Of a DNA stretch of 64,000 bases, positions 51,995-61,187 are shown one piece after another. A model generated the notes under the pieces. That model ran no database searches and was not told the origin of the DNA. It saw nothing but the letters and a program-made list of their open reading frames with translations. The position numbers and the translations under genes were made by a program. Source of the DNA: Chryseobacterium culicis (GTDB taxonomy: Bacteria; Bacteroidota; Bacteroidia; Flavobacteriales; Weeksellaceae); contig NZ_FNWQ01000002.1 in NCBI RefSeq assembly GCF_900108365.1, forward strand, positions 124,001 through 188,000, written 5' to 3'. Each line of letters opens with the position of its first letter. Positions within the stretch are counted from its first letter, which is position 1.

Positions 51995-52951
51995 TCAGTG
52001 CAGCTGCAGGGTGTTGATGTACTCAGAAGGGGTAATGTTTTCCATTTGCTTAAAGACCCTGTTGAAGGTAGACTGGTTAGAGAAGCCTGCTTCTGTATAA
52101 ATGTACATGAGGGTTACTTTTTCTATATCATTTTCACTGAGAAGTGTTTTTACACAGTCTATTCTGTGCATATTCAGATAATTATTGAAGTTGGGATATC
52201 CTTTTGCACGGATTGATTTTGAAATATAGCTGCTGTTGATATCCATTACTGCAGAAAGCTTGGAAATGTTAAAGTTAACATCTTTATACAGCTGCTTTTC
52301 CCTCATTACAAGCTCTATTTTCTCAAACAGCTCATCTGCAAATGGTGCTTTTTCTGCTGCAGAAACTGATTGTGCTATGGTATTCCGGTTTTTTTCTTCA
52401 ATTTCATGGTAAATTTCAACTCTTTTTATCTTATCCTTAAAATAAAGCAGAAGAGATATTACCGCAACGTTGGAAATCATCAGAATTGTATCAGTAATTC
52501 TCACATCTTCGGGTCTGTGCACAGGAAATTTAAAACTGAACGTCTTGGAAATAAGATATCCGGCAATAATATTTATCAGTACAAAAATGCTGTAGATAAA
52601 AACATATTTTCTCTGAAAGAACACATAGGCAGCCAGAGGAATAGGGATAAGCCAGACAAAGCTTGCTATAGAATTGTTCCAGAAAGCAAGCATAATGTAA
52701 AAGTTATAAATTGTTGCAATAACAATATAAGAATGAACTAATACATTCACCGAATACGTTTTGCGTACAATCATATACGTATACACCATCAGAAAAAGCC
52801 CTCCGAAGAGATACCAGGCCATAATTTTATCCGGAATGATAAAAGTAAATATCAAACCAAACAGGGCAAGAATAACAGACATCAGAATATTATAATAATA
52901 CACCAGCTGTCTTTTATACTCTTCAATTTTTATGTCTTTTTCACTAGTCAT
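51995..52951 (-). CDS. Membrane-bound AraC-type regulator
   Basis: 318 aa. About six N-terminal transmembrane segments (residues ~20-180) followed by a coiled stretch and a C-terminal AraC HTH (LSAVMDINSSYISKSIRAKG; VTLMYIYTEAGFSNQSTFNR). Membrane-anchored HTH proteins of this type occur widely in Flavobacteriia. Signal and targets unknown; upstream of the MFS gene. Confidence 0.85.
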   Translation of the reverse strand: MTSEKDIKIEEYKRQLVYYYNILMSVILALFGLIFTFIIPDKIMAWYLFGGLFLMVYTYMIVRKTYSVNVLVHSYIVIATIYNFYIMLAFWNNSIASFVWLIPIPLAAYVFFQRKYVFIYSIFVLINIIAGYLISKTFSFKFPVHRPEDVRITDTILMISNVAVISLLLYFKDKIKRVEIYHEIEEKNRNTIAQSVSAAEKAPFADELFEKIELVMREKQLYKDVNFNISKLSAVMDINSSYISKSIRAKGYPNFNNYLNMHRIDCVKTLLSENDIEKVTLMYIYTEAGFSNQSTFNRVFKQMENITPSEYINTLQLH

Positions 52952-53222
52952 TTGTGGTAAAAGATAATTTTAAATCATTACAATATACACCTACAACAGT
53001 CAAATAGTAAAAAATGACTGGATTAAAATGCTGATTGACAGTTATTTGTGTTTTGATGAGCCGTTTCCGGTTTTTCATTGATTATTCATGAATTTGATTT
53101 GTCAGTGAGGATAACTTTGCATCAGCTAGCTCAATAAAAGTTGACAGATGAAATGTCAGTTAACCCCAAATGATTCATTCAATTTTTGAATAAGTCAAAT
53201 AATTTTAAACAAATATACTAAA

Positions 53223-54068
53223 ATGAAGAAAATAAAATTGACTCTTGCCAGCATTATGATGTGTTTTTCAATGGCTGCATATTCCCAGGTAGGTATTAAT
53301 ACAGATTCACCTAAAGTAACATTACATGTAGAAGGAAAACCAGATGTGGCTACGGCGCCGGATGGAGTTATGGCTCCCAGAGTGACAGGAGATCAGCTCA
53401 AAGCAAAAGATGATGTCTACTCAGCCGCACAAACCGGAGCGCTGGTGTATGTAACGCAGGCTGTAACTGCGCCTTCTGTAAAAACGGCAAAGGTAGATAA
53501 GGCTGGCTACTACATGTTCAACGGAACTACGTGGAAGTTTGCATTTGGCGGTGCAGATGATGATATTACGATCGGGGACCTGGTCTATTATCATGGAAGC
53601 ATTCCTGCAGGTACTTCCGGAGCTAATATACTGGCCAGTACCTATCTGACCGATCTTCCTGTATTAGGAGGCTTCCTGAGACTTGATGCGCAGTTCAACA
53701 GCAGTTCAGCGGGTACAGGATCGTCTACTACTTTTAATCCGAGGCTTTATAATGCAGGAACTTCAGATGTGAAAATATGGGTTTCGGAAATGTCTACCCA
53801 TACCGGTGATTCTGATAACGGAAATATTAAATTATCACCGGGAGCCTACAGACAGTTTGATGATGGTGTTTATCTTACCCAGACCCATAATGAGACCGTA
53901 ACATTTGATATTACCATCCAGGAACCTGAGCCAAGATGGTACAGAGTGTACTACGCATTCCGTGTAGATAACAAATCCACAACAGGAAGCAGTGATGCTA
54001 CCACTACAGATTCCAATACATCAGACAATACAAGAGAATTATTCCTTTCTGTACAAAGGCTGTATTAA
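53223..54068 (+). CDS. Exported surface-type protein of unknown function
   Basis: 281 aa, signal peptide 1-21 (ending AAYSQ), then VGINTDSPKVTLHVEG, an N-terminal motif typical of Flavobacteriia proteins rich in 'GIN.. P.. LHV'. The middle is Ala/Thr-rich; the C-terminal beta-rich domain (IWVSEMSTHTGDSDNGNIKL) resembles adhesin-like folds. No T9SS sorting signal. Function unknown. Closed by a convergent terminator. Confidence 0.7.
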   Translation: MKKIKLTLASIMMCFSMAAYSQVGINTDSPKVTLHVEGKPDVATAPDGVMAPRVTGDQLKAKDDVYSAAQTGALVYVTQAVTAPSVKTAKVDKAGYYMFNGTTWKFAFGGADDDITIGDLVYYHGSIPAGTSGANILASTYLTDLPVLGGFLRLDAQFNSSSAGTGSSTTFNPRLYNAGTSDVKIWVSEMSTHTGDSDNGNIKLSPGAYRQFDDGVYLTQTHNETVTFDITIQEPEPRWYRVYYAFRVDNKSTTGSSDATTTDSNTSDNTRELFLSVQRLY

Positions 54069-54164
54069 CAAGACATCTGACGATTCTGAAAATAAGATGA
54101 ATTATAAAAATTTACCGGCTCAACAGGTTTGCTGTTTAAAACCTTATGAGATTCGTGTTTTTTT

Positions 54165-54199
54165 GGGGGCGGGAAGCGTATGATTCCGGCCCCTTTTTT
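54165..54199. terminator. Convergent terminator
   Basis: GGGGGCGGGAA, 8-nt loop, TTCCGGCCCC with six T after it. It abuts the stop of the minus-strand response regulator. Confidence 0.75.
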
Positions 54200-54809
54200 A
54201 ATGCATCATTTCGTACACTTTAATCAGCTCGGCAATATTTCCCACATTGAGTTTCTGGAAAATCCTTTTTTTATAGGTGCTTACTGTAGACATTTGGATA
54301 TTCAGCCTGTTGGCAATTTCCAGGTTCCCGTTTCCATCAGCGAGAAGCTTGAAAATTTCGTACTCACGGGAAGATAGCTTTTCTACAGGGTTGTCTCTTT
54401 TGTTCTGAATAATAAGACCGATAAGTTCTGCAGGATAGAAGTATCCTTTTTCAATAACAGTTTTTACGGCGTTTTTAATTTCTTCCTCACTGCTTTGCTT
54501 GTTCAGATAACCTTCTGCGCCTTCTCTGATGTACTGGATGGCAACATCTTTGTCGTAACCGGAAAATACAAGAATTTTAAGGTCACTCTGTATATCTTTC
54601 AGTTCAGGAATCATCTTTTTATATTGGGTTCCGGGCATGTCAATATCTAATATGAGAAGATCATAGCGAGAAAAACCAATCTTTTTCTTTACCTGATCAT
54701 AATTTTCAGCAAAATCTATTTTCAGCTCAGGATAAGCGGTTTCAAGAACCAGAGAGGTTCCTGCCCTTACTACATAGTGATCATCAGCAATTAAAATTCT
54801 TTCATTCAT
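54198..54809 (-). CDS. LuxR/NarL-type response regulator
   Basis: 203 aa. Receiver domain with acidic pair D9-D10, phosphoacceptor D55 (LLILDIDMPG) and K near 104 (YLNKQ); C-terminal LuxR HTH (KLSSREYEIFKLLADGNGNL, MSTVSTYKKRIFQKL). Partner histidine kinase is directly upstream with a 5-bp gap. Confidence 0.93.
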   Translation of the reverse strand: MNERILIADDHYVVRAGTSLVLETAYPELKIDFAENYDQVKKKIGFSRYDLLILDIDMPGTQYKKMIPELKDIQSDLKILVFSGYDKDVAIQYIREGAEGYLNKQSSEEEIKNAVKTVIEKGYFYPAELIGLIIQNKRDNPVEKLSSREYEIFKLLADGNGNLEIANRLNIQMSTVSTYKKRIFQKLNVGNIAELIKVYEMMH

Positions 54810-54814
54810 ACAAA

Positions 54815-55792
54815 TTAGTTTTTATTGAGAGTTATTTCTACCACAGTACCCTGAGGGACATTTTGCCTGAAATCTATTTCGGCATTGATCTTTTTTACCA
54901 GATGGATAACCATATGCAGGCCGAGCCCTTTTCCCTTAAAGCTGGGAGTTTCAAGCTTTGGATTTCTGTACAGCTTCATATAAGTGGCAATCTGGTCTCC
55001 GGACATTCCTGTTCCTGTGTCAGTAATGGTGATGGTAGATTTTTGCGGGTTTTCTGTAATGTTTAGCGTGATATTTCCCTGGAATGTATTTTTCACGGCA
55101 TTATCAAGGATATTGTGGATGATAGCAGTTAAGATACTTTCATTAACTTTAGAAGATACCTTATATCCAGTCATATTGGTGATCACTGTTCCTTTTTCCT
55201 TTGCAATTTCACAGAATAACCTGTGCTTGATTTCCAGTATTCTGTTAATAGGATATTCTTTTTCTTCAAATATATTCTCCGCCTTATAAAGTTCCGTGTA
55301 TTCTTTTAGGTTGAGCGTAAACTGATAAAGCTGTTCCGACGATTTATAAATACTGTCAAAATATTTCTTCTGAAGCTCTACATCATCAGACTCATGGATT
55401 TTTTGAGAAAGCATTGCAATAAATCTGATGGGAGTGGTAATATCATGGCTTATGGTTTCTACCAGTTTTTTCTGATATTCCGTTTCTTTTCGAAGATTAC
55501 TTTTTATCAGTTCCAGATGAATATAGGTTTCCTTTAGCTCGGAATTTTTATTATGGACAATTTGCTTTAATGTTTTATTCCTGATTCTTAAAAAATTGGT
55601 CGCCAGCTGAAAAATAACGATGATAAGAAGCAGAATAATGATAACCGCAGACACTCTGAACAGTATAGTCTGATAAAAAGGATGCTCAATAGGTGAAACA
55701 CTACTGTCTATAGCGTTGCGCCACCTGGGAATGTGCCGCTGGCCGGAAACGTTGAAGTATATGCAAGCAAAAATAAATGCCCAAACTCTCAT
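54815..55792 (-). CDS. Sensor histidine kinase with a short sensory part
   Basis: 325 aa. N-terminal signal-like stretch (MRVWAFIFACIYFNVSG), ~20 residues that resemble the end of a Y_Y_Y domain (SPIEHPFYQTILFRVSAVII), one transmembrane helix (46-65), then HisKA-like H116 (ETISHDITTPIRF) and HATPase (NILDNAVKNTF; DTGTGMSG; GKGLGLHM). In most Bacteroidota kinases with this layout a long beta-propeller precedes the transmembrane part; it is missing here. Cotranscribed with the response regulator. Confidence 0.9.
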   Translation of the reverse strand: MRVWAFIFACIYFNVSGQRHIPRWRNAIDSSVSPIEHPFYQTILFRVSAVIIILLLIIVIFQLATNFLRIRNKTLKQIVHNKNSELKETYIHLELIKSNLRKETEYQKKLVETISHDITTPIRFIAMLSQKIHESDDVELQKKYFDSIYKSSEQLYQFTLNLKEYTELYKAENIFEEKEYPINRILEIKHRLFCEIAKEKGTVITNMTGYKVSSKVNESILTAIIHNILDNAVKNTFQGNITLNITENPQKSTITITDTGTGMSGDQIATYMKLYRNPKLETPSFKGKGLGLHMVIHLVKKINAEIDFRQNVPQGTVVEITLNKN

Positions 55793-56542
55793 ATATGTGC
55801 AAAACTGATCTATACCTTCTGCTAATGCAATAGGCGGTTAATATTAGTATTTGTACAAGTCGAAGTTTTTTTAATGATCGGGAACGATTGAAAATAAATT
55901 TTTATCATTGAAGTTTTCTGGTCTATTGTGTTTTATATTTTTTGATCGTGTAAAAATAGTGAAATTATGGCGATAAATAAACATTCCATAATCTGTTTTC
56001 TGTAAGTTTTACAATGGTTTGCAGACCAGGAAGCAGAAGATTTATTTTGAAATCTTTCACTATTTCATTAATAGGTGATAAATTTATTTTAAAAATATAT
56101 TGTTTCAATCTTAATACTGTACCGAATTTTTCTTTTTTTTAAAATTTTTATAAATGATAAAAACCTTAAAATATGCAAGTTTTTTATCGGTTGCAATTTC
56201 TCGATTTACTTTTTACTTATTCATTTTTGTAGTAAAAGTTTGACAAAAAACTGAGGTTAATTCTACATGTGATCTTTGTCAGGGCTTATGGATATTCATA
56301 TTTTTGCAGAAATATTTTCAGAACAATAAAAGACGTTTATAGTCTCATAATGATTCTAAAAACACAAACAGTTTTATTTCCAGGCAAAGGGTCTCTTTAA
56401 GGGATCTTTTGATGTTTTATCATTTTTATACCGTCAGAAAAAAATATTCCGGATTTTACATAAATTAAAGTTTAAGGTGTTGATTTTTAAATGTTTTGTA
56501 GGTTGGCATTCATTTTGATTGGAGCTATCAAAACACAATACA
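55793..56542. other. 750-bp AT-rich gap without genes
   Basis: No open frame of note and no palindrome that stands out on either strand; very AT-rich (for example 56120-56170). It includes the promoter area of the kinase gene. Confidence 0.4.
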
Positions 56543-56752
56543 ATGAATAAAGATAATTTTAACTATCTTATTGGAAAAACACGCCATGAAGTGAAAGCTG
56601 AAATGGGGGATGGTTTCAATTTTTTTAAAGACAACGTCTGGACTTATCAGGTAGGGGAAACCTGGCTCGGTAAAAAAGTTATTCTGTCCGTTCTCTTTGT
56701 TGATAATCACGCGGCCAATATTACCTTACATAAAACTTTTAAAAGCTTTTGA
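56543..56752 (+). CDS. Small hypothetical protein
   Basis: 69 aa from ATG 56543 (an in-frame TTG at 56519 would add 8 residues). NYLIGKTRHEVKAEMGDGFN followed by WTYQVGETWLGKKVILSVLF resembles small lipoprotein-assembly (SmpA/OmlA/BamE) folds with a hydrophilic G-x-T-x2-E-V start, but without a signal. Function unknown. Confidence 0.65.
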   Translation: MNKDNFNYLIGKTRHEVKAEMGDGFNFFKDNVWTYQVGETWLGKKVILSVLFVDNHAANITLHKTFKSF

Positions 56753-56778
56753 GATCTTCCGGTTTCTATAACAAAAAA

Positions 56779-56799
56779 CCTCCCGGAAATGCTGGGAGG
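56779..56799 (-). terminator. Terminator downstream of DUF1349 gene
   Basis: CCTCCC, 9-nt loop, GGGAGG, with a six-base T-run after it on the minus strand. Confidence 0.7.
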
Positions 56800-56838
56800 C
56801 GAATAAAATTGACTGTATATTGAAGTGTAATTCAATCA

Positions 56839-57486
56839 TTATTTATTATTTTCAAGCCACTTGAGTCTTCGTTCATCCGGAAGGTGTTTCACCTTGAAAT
56901 TTTCAAAAACAGCATTGAAGCCCTGTCCGTCCGGGCAGGCAGCCATTAAGCCAACCATTACGGGAGTGTTGTCCTGAAGAGGTGCGTTTCTCATCATGAT
57001 ATAATTCCTGTCATCAAACGAATAAAATATTTCCACGGCGTCCAGTCTTCTCACTGCTTTTATCCATACTGCAGGAGGTGTTTTGTCTAACGTGATAACA
57101 CTCCAGTCACTTTTGTTGTGGGTAACCACGGTACTGAGGTTATATTTTCCGTCTACAAATTCCACTCCGGCTTTAATATAATGCTCTTTGTCTGTTCTGA
57201 GCATAAGCCCCATCTGGTCAAATCTTGCCTTGTAATTTCCTGTGATTTTCACTTTAGCCTCAAATTCACCACCATAAGTAGTATAATAAAAAGGCGCATC
57301 ATCCACAGTAAATCCGTAATGGGATACTCTCCAGTAGTCACTCTGAGGGGTCACAAACATACTCAGACTGTTATTTTTGATTTCCCATTTTTCGGGCTCA
57401 TTAAACCATGTCATTTTCTCAAGGGTCTGGGCAGAAAATTTTTGAACCAGGAATACGCTACAAAGGCCTAAAAACAATTTCTTCAT
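56839..57486 (-). CDS. Exported DUF1349 concanavalin-like protein
   Basis: 215 aa, signal peptide 1-19 (VFLVQKFSAQ). Jelly-roll fold typical of DUF1349/regulation of enolase 1-like proteins: FVTPQSDYWRVSHYGFTVDD, FDQMGLMLRTDKEHYIKAGV, and YNLSTVVTHNKSDWS. Probable sugar or polysaccharide binding. Single gene. Confidence 0.88.
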   Translation of the reverse strand: MKKLFLGLCSVFLVQKFSAQTLEKMTWFNEPEKWEIKNNSLSMFVTPQSDYWRVSHYGFTVDDAPFYYTTYGGEFEAKVKITGNYKARFDQMGLMLRTDKEHYIKAGVEFVDGKYNLSTVVTHNKSDWSVITLDKTPPAVWIKAVRRLDAVEIFYSFDDRNYIMMRNAPLQDNTPVMVGLMAACPDGQGFNAVFENFKVKHLPDERRLKWLENNK

Positions 57487-57575
57487 TCTATTTTGAATAA
57501 GTTCTACAGGTAAATTATTATTTTAGCAAAAGTAAAACTAAACCCCAATCGCATCAATACTGATAAATAACCATT

Positions 57576-58313
57576 ATGGAAGTCCGCGAACAGCTTAGCG
57601 ATAAATTACTGGATAAAGCGTCCAAAAAATGCCTGTTAGACATAGAAATCTATAAACAGAGAGCGCTTACGTATTCCCAGATGGAAGGCGCAATTGCTGT
57701 ATTAAGTGATATGCAGGCCAACAAAAGCTATATCTACAAATCGGAAGCTGCAGGAGAGCTGGGACTCAGTAAAGGTGAAAATCCTACCGAATTAGACACC
57801 ATCTGGGAAGAAGAAATGCTGAAAAAGATTCACCCTGATGACCGCCTTAAGAAATATATCCATGAGCTTCGGTTTTTTAAATTGCTGGAAGCTATGGAAG
57901 GGGAACAACGTACTGCCTACAGTGTTGTTTCAAAAATAAGGATGAAAGATAAAAATGATGAATACCGTTGGGTGAAACACCGCATGTTTTACATATATTC
58001 CCCTTATAACGGCAGGCTGAGGTTTGCTCTTTGTCTTTATAATATTGCTGTTTCTTCATCTGTTACACCAGATTTTATGATTGTCAATACCATAAAAGGA
58101 GAAATTGTAGTAAAAGATAAACTTGATTACAAAAATATTCTCAGCCCGAGAGAACTTGAAGTTTTGAAATTTGTAGGGGAGGGCTATGCAAGTAAAGAAA
58201 TAGCAGACCTTCTTTCCATAAGCATCAATACGGTGAGCAGGCACCGTCAGAATATTCTGGAAAAATTAAAGGTTAAAAACTCTACACAGGCTTTCAAAGA
58301 CAGCTTTTATTAG
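57576..58313 (+). CDS. LuxR C-terminal transcriptional regulator with PAS-like N-terminus
   Basis: 245 aa. N-terminal ~150 residues resemble a PAS-like sensor (TYSQMEGAIAVLSDMQANKS; KDKNDEYRWVKHRMFYI), C-terminal LuxR HTH (LSPRELEVLKFVGEGYASKE; ISINTVSRHRQNILEKL). Signal unknown. Followed 98 bp later by an AraC HTH gene on the same strand. Confidence 0.9.
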   Translation: MEVREQLSDKLLDKASKKCLLDIEIYKQRALTYSQMEGAIAVLSDMQANKSYIYKSEAAGELGLSKGENPTELDTIWEEEMLKKIHPDDRLKKYIHELRFFKLLEAMEGEQRTAYSVVSKIRMKDKNDEYRWVKHRMFYIYSPYNGRLRFALCLYNIAVSSSVTPDFMIVNTIKGEIVVKDKLDYKNILSPRELEVLKFVGEGYASKEIADLLSISINTVSRHRQNILEKLKVKNSTQAFKDSFY

Positions 58314-58411
58314 CCGGTCAGCATAAAATATCCGAAAAGTTCACCTTGTTATTTTGTCTTTGAATGAGTAAATTTATATCCTGAAGACAGATTAGCAAGA
58401 AATCCTACACG

Positions 58412-58765
58412 ATGAAAAGAAGCGAAGAAATTACCCGCCAGTATTTTACTTTTTTAGATAAGCATATCCACGATGTCGTTTCCGGAGCGGTTCCGGAATT
58501 TCTGGAACTTAATGAAATTGCAGGCGAACTTGCTATTTCCCATAAGCACCTTACTGATACCGTTAAAAAAGAAACCGGGCAGCATCCATGTTCATTTTAT
58601 GATGAAAAAATTATAGATCAGATGAAACAAATGCTTACAAATTCCGATAAATCCGTTGCGGAAATTGCCAGAATCTTTACCTATGATCCTTCCAATTTTT
58701 CAAAATTTTTCAAAAAAATGACCGGCTTTACTCCCGGAAATTTCAGAAATTCCACAAAAGTCTAA
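58412..58765 (+). CDS. AraC-type HTH protein, short
   Basis: 117 aa, essentially only a double HTH: LNEIAGELAISHKHLTDTVK and VAEIARIFTYDPSNFSKFFK. Lacks a sensor domain, so it may act with a partner or respond to expression level only. Confidence 0.88.
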   Translation: MKRSEEITRQYFTFLDKHIHDVVSGAVPEFLELNEIAGELAISHKHLTDTVKKETGQHPCSFYDEKIIDQMKQMLTNSDKSVAEIARIFTYDPSNFSKFFKKMTGFTPGNFRNSTKV

Positions 58766-59195
58766 ATTGACTACTTTTTTTGTTTAATATTGTTGCAGCA
58801 GCAGATTTGCGTTTTATTTTATCTCAGAATAGGGATTTGAACAGAAAACGTGCTGTATTGATAAAGCTGTTTAGTGAATTAAATTGTTAAAATAAGAGAA
58901 AAATAATCTTTTATAAATGAGTTGTTTGTGAAAAATAATCACTTTTTTTTATTATTTATATACTAATATTTCTTTATTGTTTGATTTTTTTATTAAATTT
59001 AGGTGATAAAAAACTAATTAATTCAAAACAGGAAAACGTTAAAAAAGACAGATGTATATTTAAATACTTTGGTTTCCAGCGAGTAAGAATAAAATATTGT
59101 GTCTTTAATAATATTTAATCTTATGAGAGGCGCTGAAGCCTTCTAAATAGTTATATATTTGTTTCTTTTAAACCACACAACAAACAAGATTAAGG
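58766..59195. other. 430-bp intergenic gap with promoter-like element
   Basis: Very AT-rich. TATATTTG at 59154-59161, ~35 bp before the PLP enzyme start, fits the -7 element; no good -33 TTTG. Otherwise nothing seen. Confidence 0.4.
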
Positions 59196-60452
59196 ATGAG
59201 CATCAATTTCACAACAGCAACTATTAAAGACTTTGAGAATATACCAGACAATGATATGGCTCAAAGAGCTGAAATTTTTTATGAATACTTAGACTTTGTA
59301 AAGTCTAACGGACACATGAACTACAGACTGAAGAATACTTCAGGAACAAACGCGGTACTCAATGTAAATATTGCAGACCAAAACAGAGAATTTGTCAGTT
59401 TTGTATCCAGCGATTATTTAGGGTTTACACAACACCCGAAAGTAAAGCAGGCAGCGATCGAAGGAATAGAGAAGTATGGAACAGGAACCGGAGCTACCCC
59501 CCTTATTGGCGGCTACTTTGATTATCACAATGCCTTAGAAAAAAGAATTTCCAGTTTTTTTAAAAGAACAGAAGATGAAGCCGTAGTGTTTACTACCGGT
59601 TATACTGCTAATAGTGCTAGTTTACAGTGCTTAATGCAGAAAGAAGATCTTGCCATTTTAGACATGGCAGTACACGCCAGTGTACATGAGGGATGTGCTT
59701 TTACCAACAAAAAAACATTTCCGCATAATAATTTGGAATCTTTGGAACACATTTTGAAGGTATCTGAAAATCTGTACCGTACGAAACTCGTTATTGTGGA
59801 TGGAGTGTATTCCCAGGATGGTGATACCTCCCGTATTAATGAGATCTATAATCTTGTGAAAAAGTATAATGCCTTTCTCATGGTAGACGACGTGCATGGC
59901 GTTGGAATCCTCGGAGAAACAGGAAGAGGTACTTTGGAACAGGCTGGATTATTGGATAAAGTAGACCTTATCACAGGAACATTCAGTAAAACGTTTGGAA
60001 ATCTTGGAGGATATGTCATTGCCGACAAAAAATTGGCAGCCTTTATGAGATTCCATTCCCGTCAGCAGATTTTCTCAGCAACAGCTCCACCATCATCCGC
60101 CGGAATTGTTAAAGCCATTGATTTAATTGACGAAGAACCTATCTGGAGAGAAAAACTATGGAATAACATCAATTATTTCAAAAAGGGACTTGACGATTTA
60201 GGTTTAGACACAGGAGTAACCTGTTCTGCAATCATTCCTGTAAAAATAGGAGATCCCTATGTAACAGGAGAGGCCGGAAAACTACTAATAGAAAAAGGAA
60301 TTTATACCAACCCGATTCTTTATCCGGCTGTACCAAGAAAAGATGCGCGTATCAGGATGAGTGTTACAGCAAGACATGAAAAAGAACATCTCGACAAAAC
60401 GCTTAACGCGTTTGATGATATTAATAAAAAATTGCATATTGCGAAAAAATAA
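59196..60452 (+). CDS. PLP-dependent acyltransferase of the SPT/CapA (alpha-oxoamine synthase) family
   Basis: 418 aa. Alpha-oxoamine synthase fold: VSSDYLGFTQHPKVKQAAI, GYFDYHNALEKRI, MAVHASVHEG, VDDVHGVGILG, and the PLP lysine K265 in GTFSKTFGNLGG. Such enzymes condense an amino acid with an acyl thioester. In this phylum the closest candidates are serine palmitoyltransferase (sphingolipids) and cysteate acyltransferase CapA/SulA (sulfonolipids such as capnine and sulfobacin, known from Chryseobacterium and relatives); glycine C-acetyltransferase is less likely. Sequence alone does not decide. Followed by a TetR regulator after 5 bp. Confidence 0.88.
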   Translation: MSINFTTATIKDFENIPDNDMAQRAEIFYEYLDFVKSNGHMNYRLKNTSGTNAVLNVNIADQNREFVSFVSSDYLGFTQHPKVKQAAIEGIEKYGTGTGATPLIGGYFDYHNALEKRISSFFKRTEDEAVVFTTGYTANSASLQCLMQKEDLAILDMAVHASVHEGCAFTNKKTFPHNNLESLEHILKVSENLYRTKLVIVDGVYSQDGDTSRINEIYNLVKKYNAFLMVDDVHGVGILGETGRGTLEQAGLLDKVDLITGTFSKTFGNLGGYVIADKKLAAFMRFHSRQQIFSATAPPSSAGIVKAIDLIDEEPIWREKLWNNINYFKKGLDDLGLDTGVTCSAIIPVKIGDPYVTGEAGKLLIEKGIYTNPILYPAVPRKDARIRMSVTARHEKEHLDKTLNAFDDINKKLHIAKK

Positions 60453-60457
60453 TAATT

Positions 60458-61090
60458 ATGCCTAGAAAAGTAGTGCAGGGCCCCATTAGGGACAAAGAAA
60501 AAACAAAGCAAAAACTGCTTGCTGCAGTTGGTAAAATTTTAAGAGTAAAAGGATACTCCGGACTAAAAGTAAGTAAAATTGCCGCAGTAGCCGGATTTGA
60601 TAAAAAATTGATCTATGAGTACTTCGGAAGTACTGACAAGCTGATTGATGAGTATATCAAATCACAGGATTACTGGAGCCAGGTCAACCAGGATGTTGAT
60701 ATGGATTTCTCTGACGGTGGACACGAGCTTACCAAAATGGTTGTGCTGAACCAGTTCGAAAACCTGAAGAAAAATAAAGAACTTCAGAAAATTATCCTTT
60801 GGGAGCTTTCAGAAAGTAAGCCCATTCTTAAGAAATTAGTTGAACAGCGTGAAGAAGTAGGAGAAGTTTTATTTGGAAATATCTCAGATCCTTATTTTGG
60901 TGAAGGAGTCGCTACAAGACACAGAGCAATTATGGCTTTGATTGTTTCCGGAGCTTACTATCTTAACCTTTATACAGGATATAACGCAAACAAGTTCTGC
61001 GGTATTGACCTGAAAACAGAAGAAGGCAGAAAAGAGATTGAAGGCGCTATAGTTGAGTTGATTGACTTTGCATACAGCAAGAAAAAGTAA
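60458..61090 (+). CDS. TetR family regulator
   Basis: 210 aa. HTH in residues ~20-65 (VGKILRVKGYSGLKVSKIAA, GFDKKLIYEYFGSTDKL). 5 bp after the PLP acyltransferase gene, so cotranscribed; it may regulate lipid synthesis. TetR ligand domain ends YNANKFCGIDLKTEEGRKEI. Confidence 0.88.
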   Translation: MPRKVVQGPIRDKEKTKQKLLAAVGKILRVKGYSGLKVSKIAAVAGFDKKLIYEYFGSTDKLIDEYIKSQDYWSQVNQDVDMDFSDGGHELTKMVVLNQFENLKKNKELQKIILWELSESKPILKKLVEQREEVGEVLFGNISDPYFGEGVATRHRAIMALIVSGAYYLNLYTGYNANKFCGIDLKTEEGRKEIEGAIVELIDFAYSKKK

Positions 61091-61187
61091 AGGTTAAAAG
61101 TTTTCCGATTGAAACAGAAATGTGTTTTTGTTCATATTTGAAAACTTTTAATTTTCAAATTAAAACTATATTTCTTATTTTTGACCA

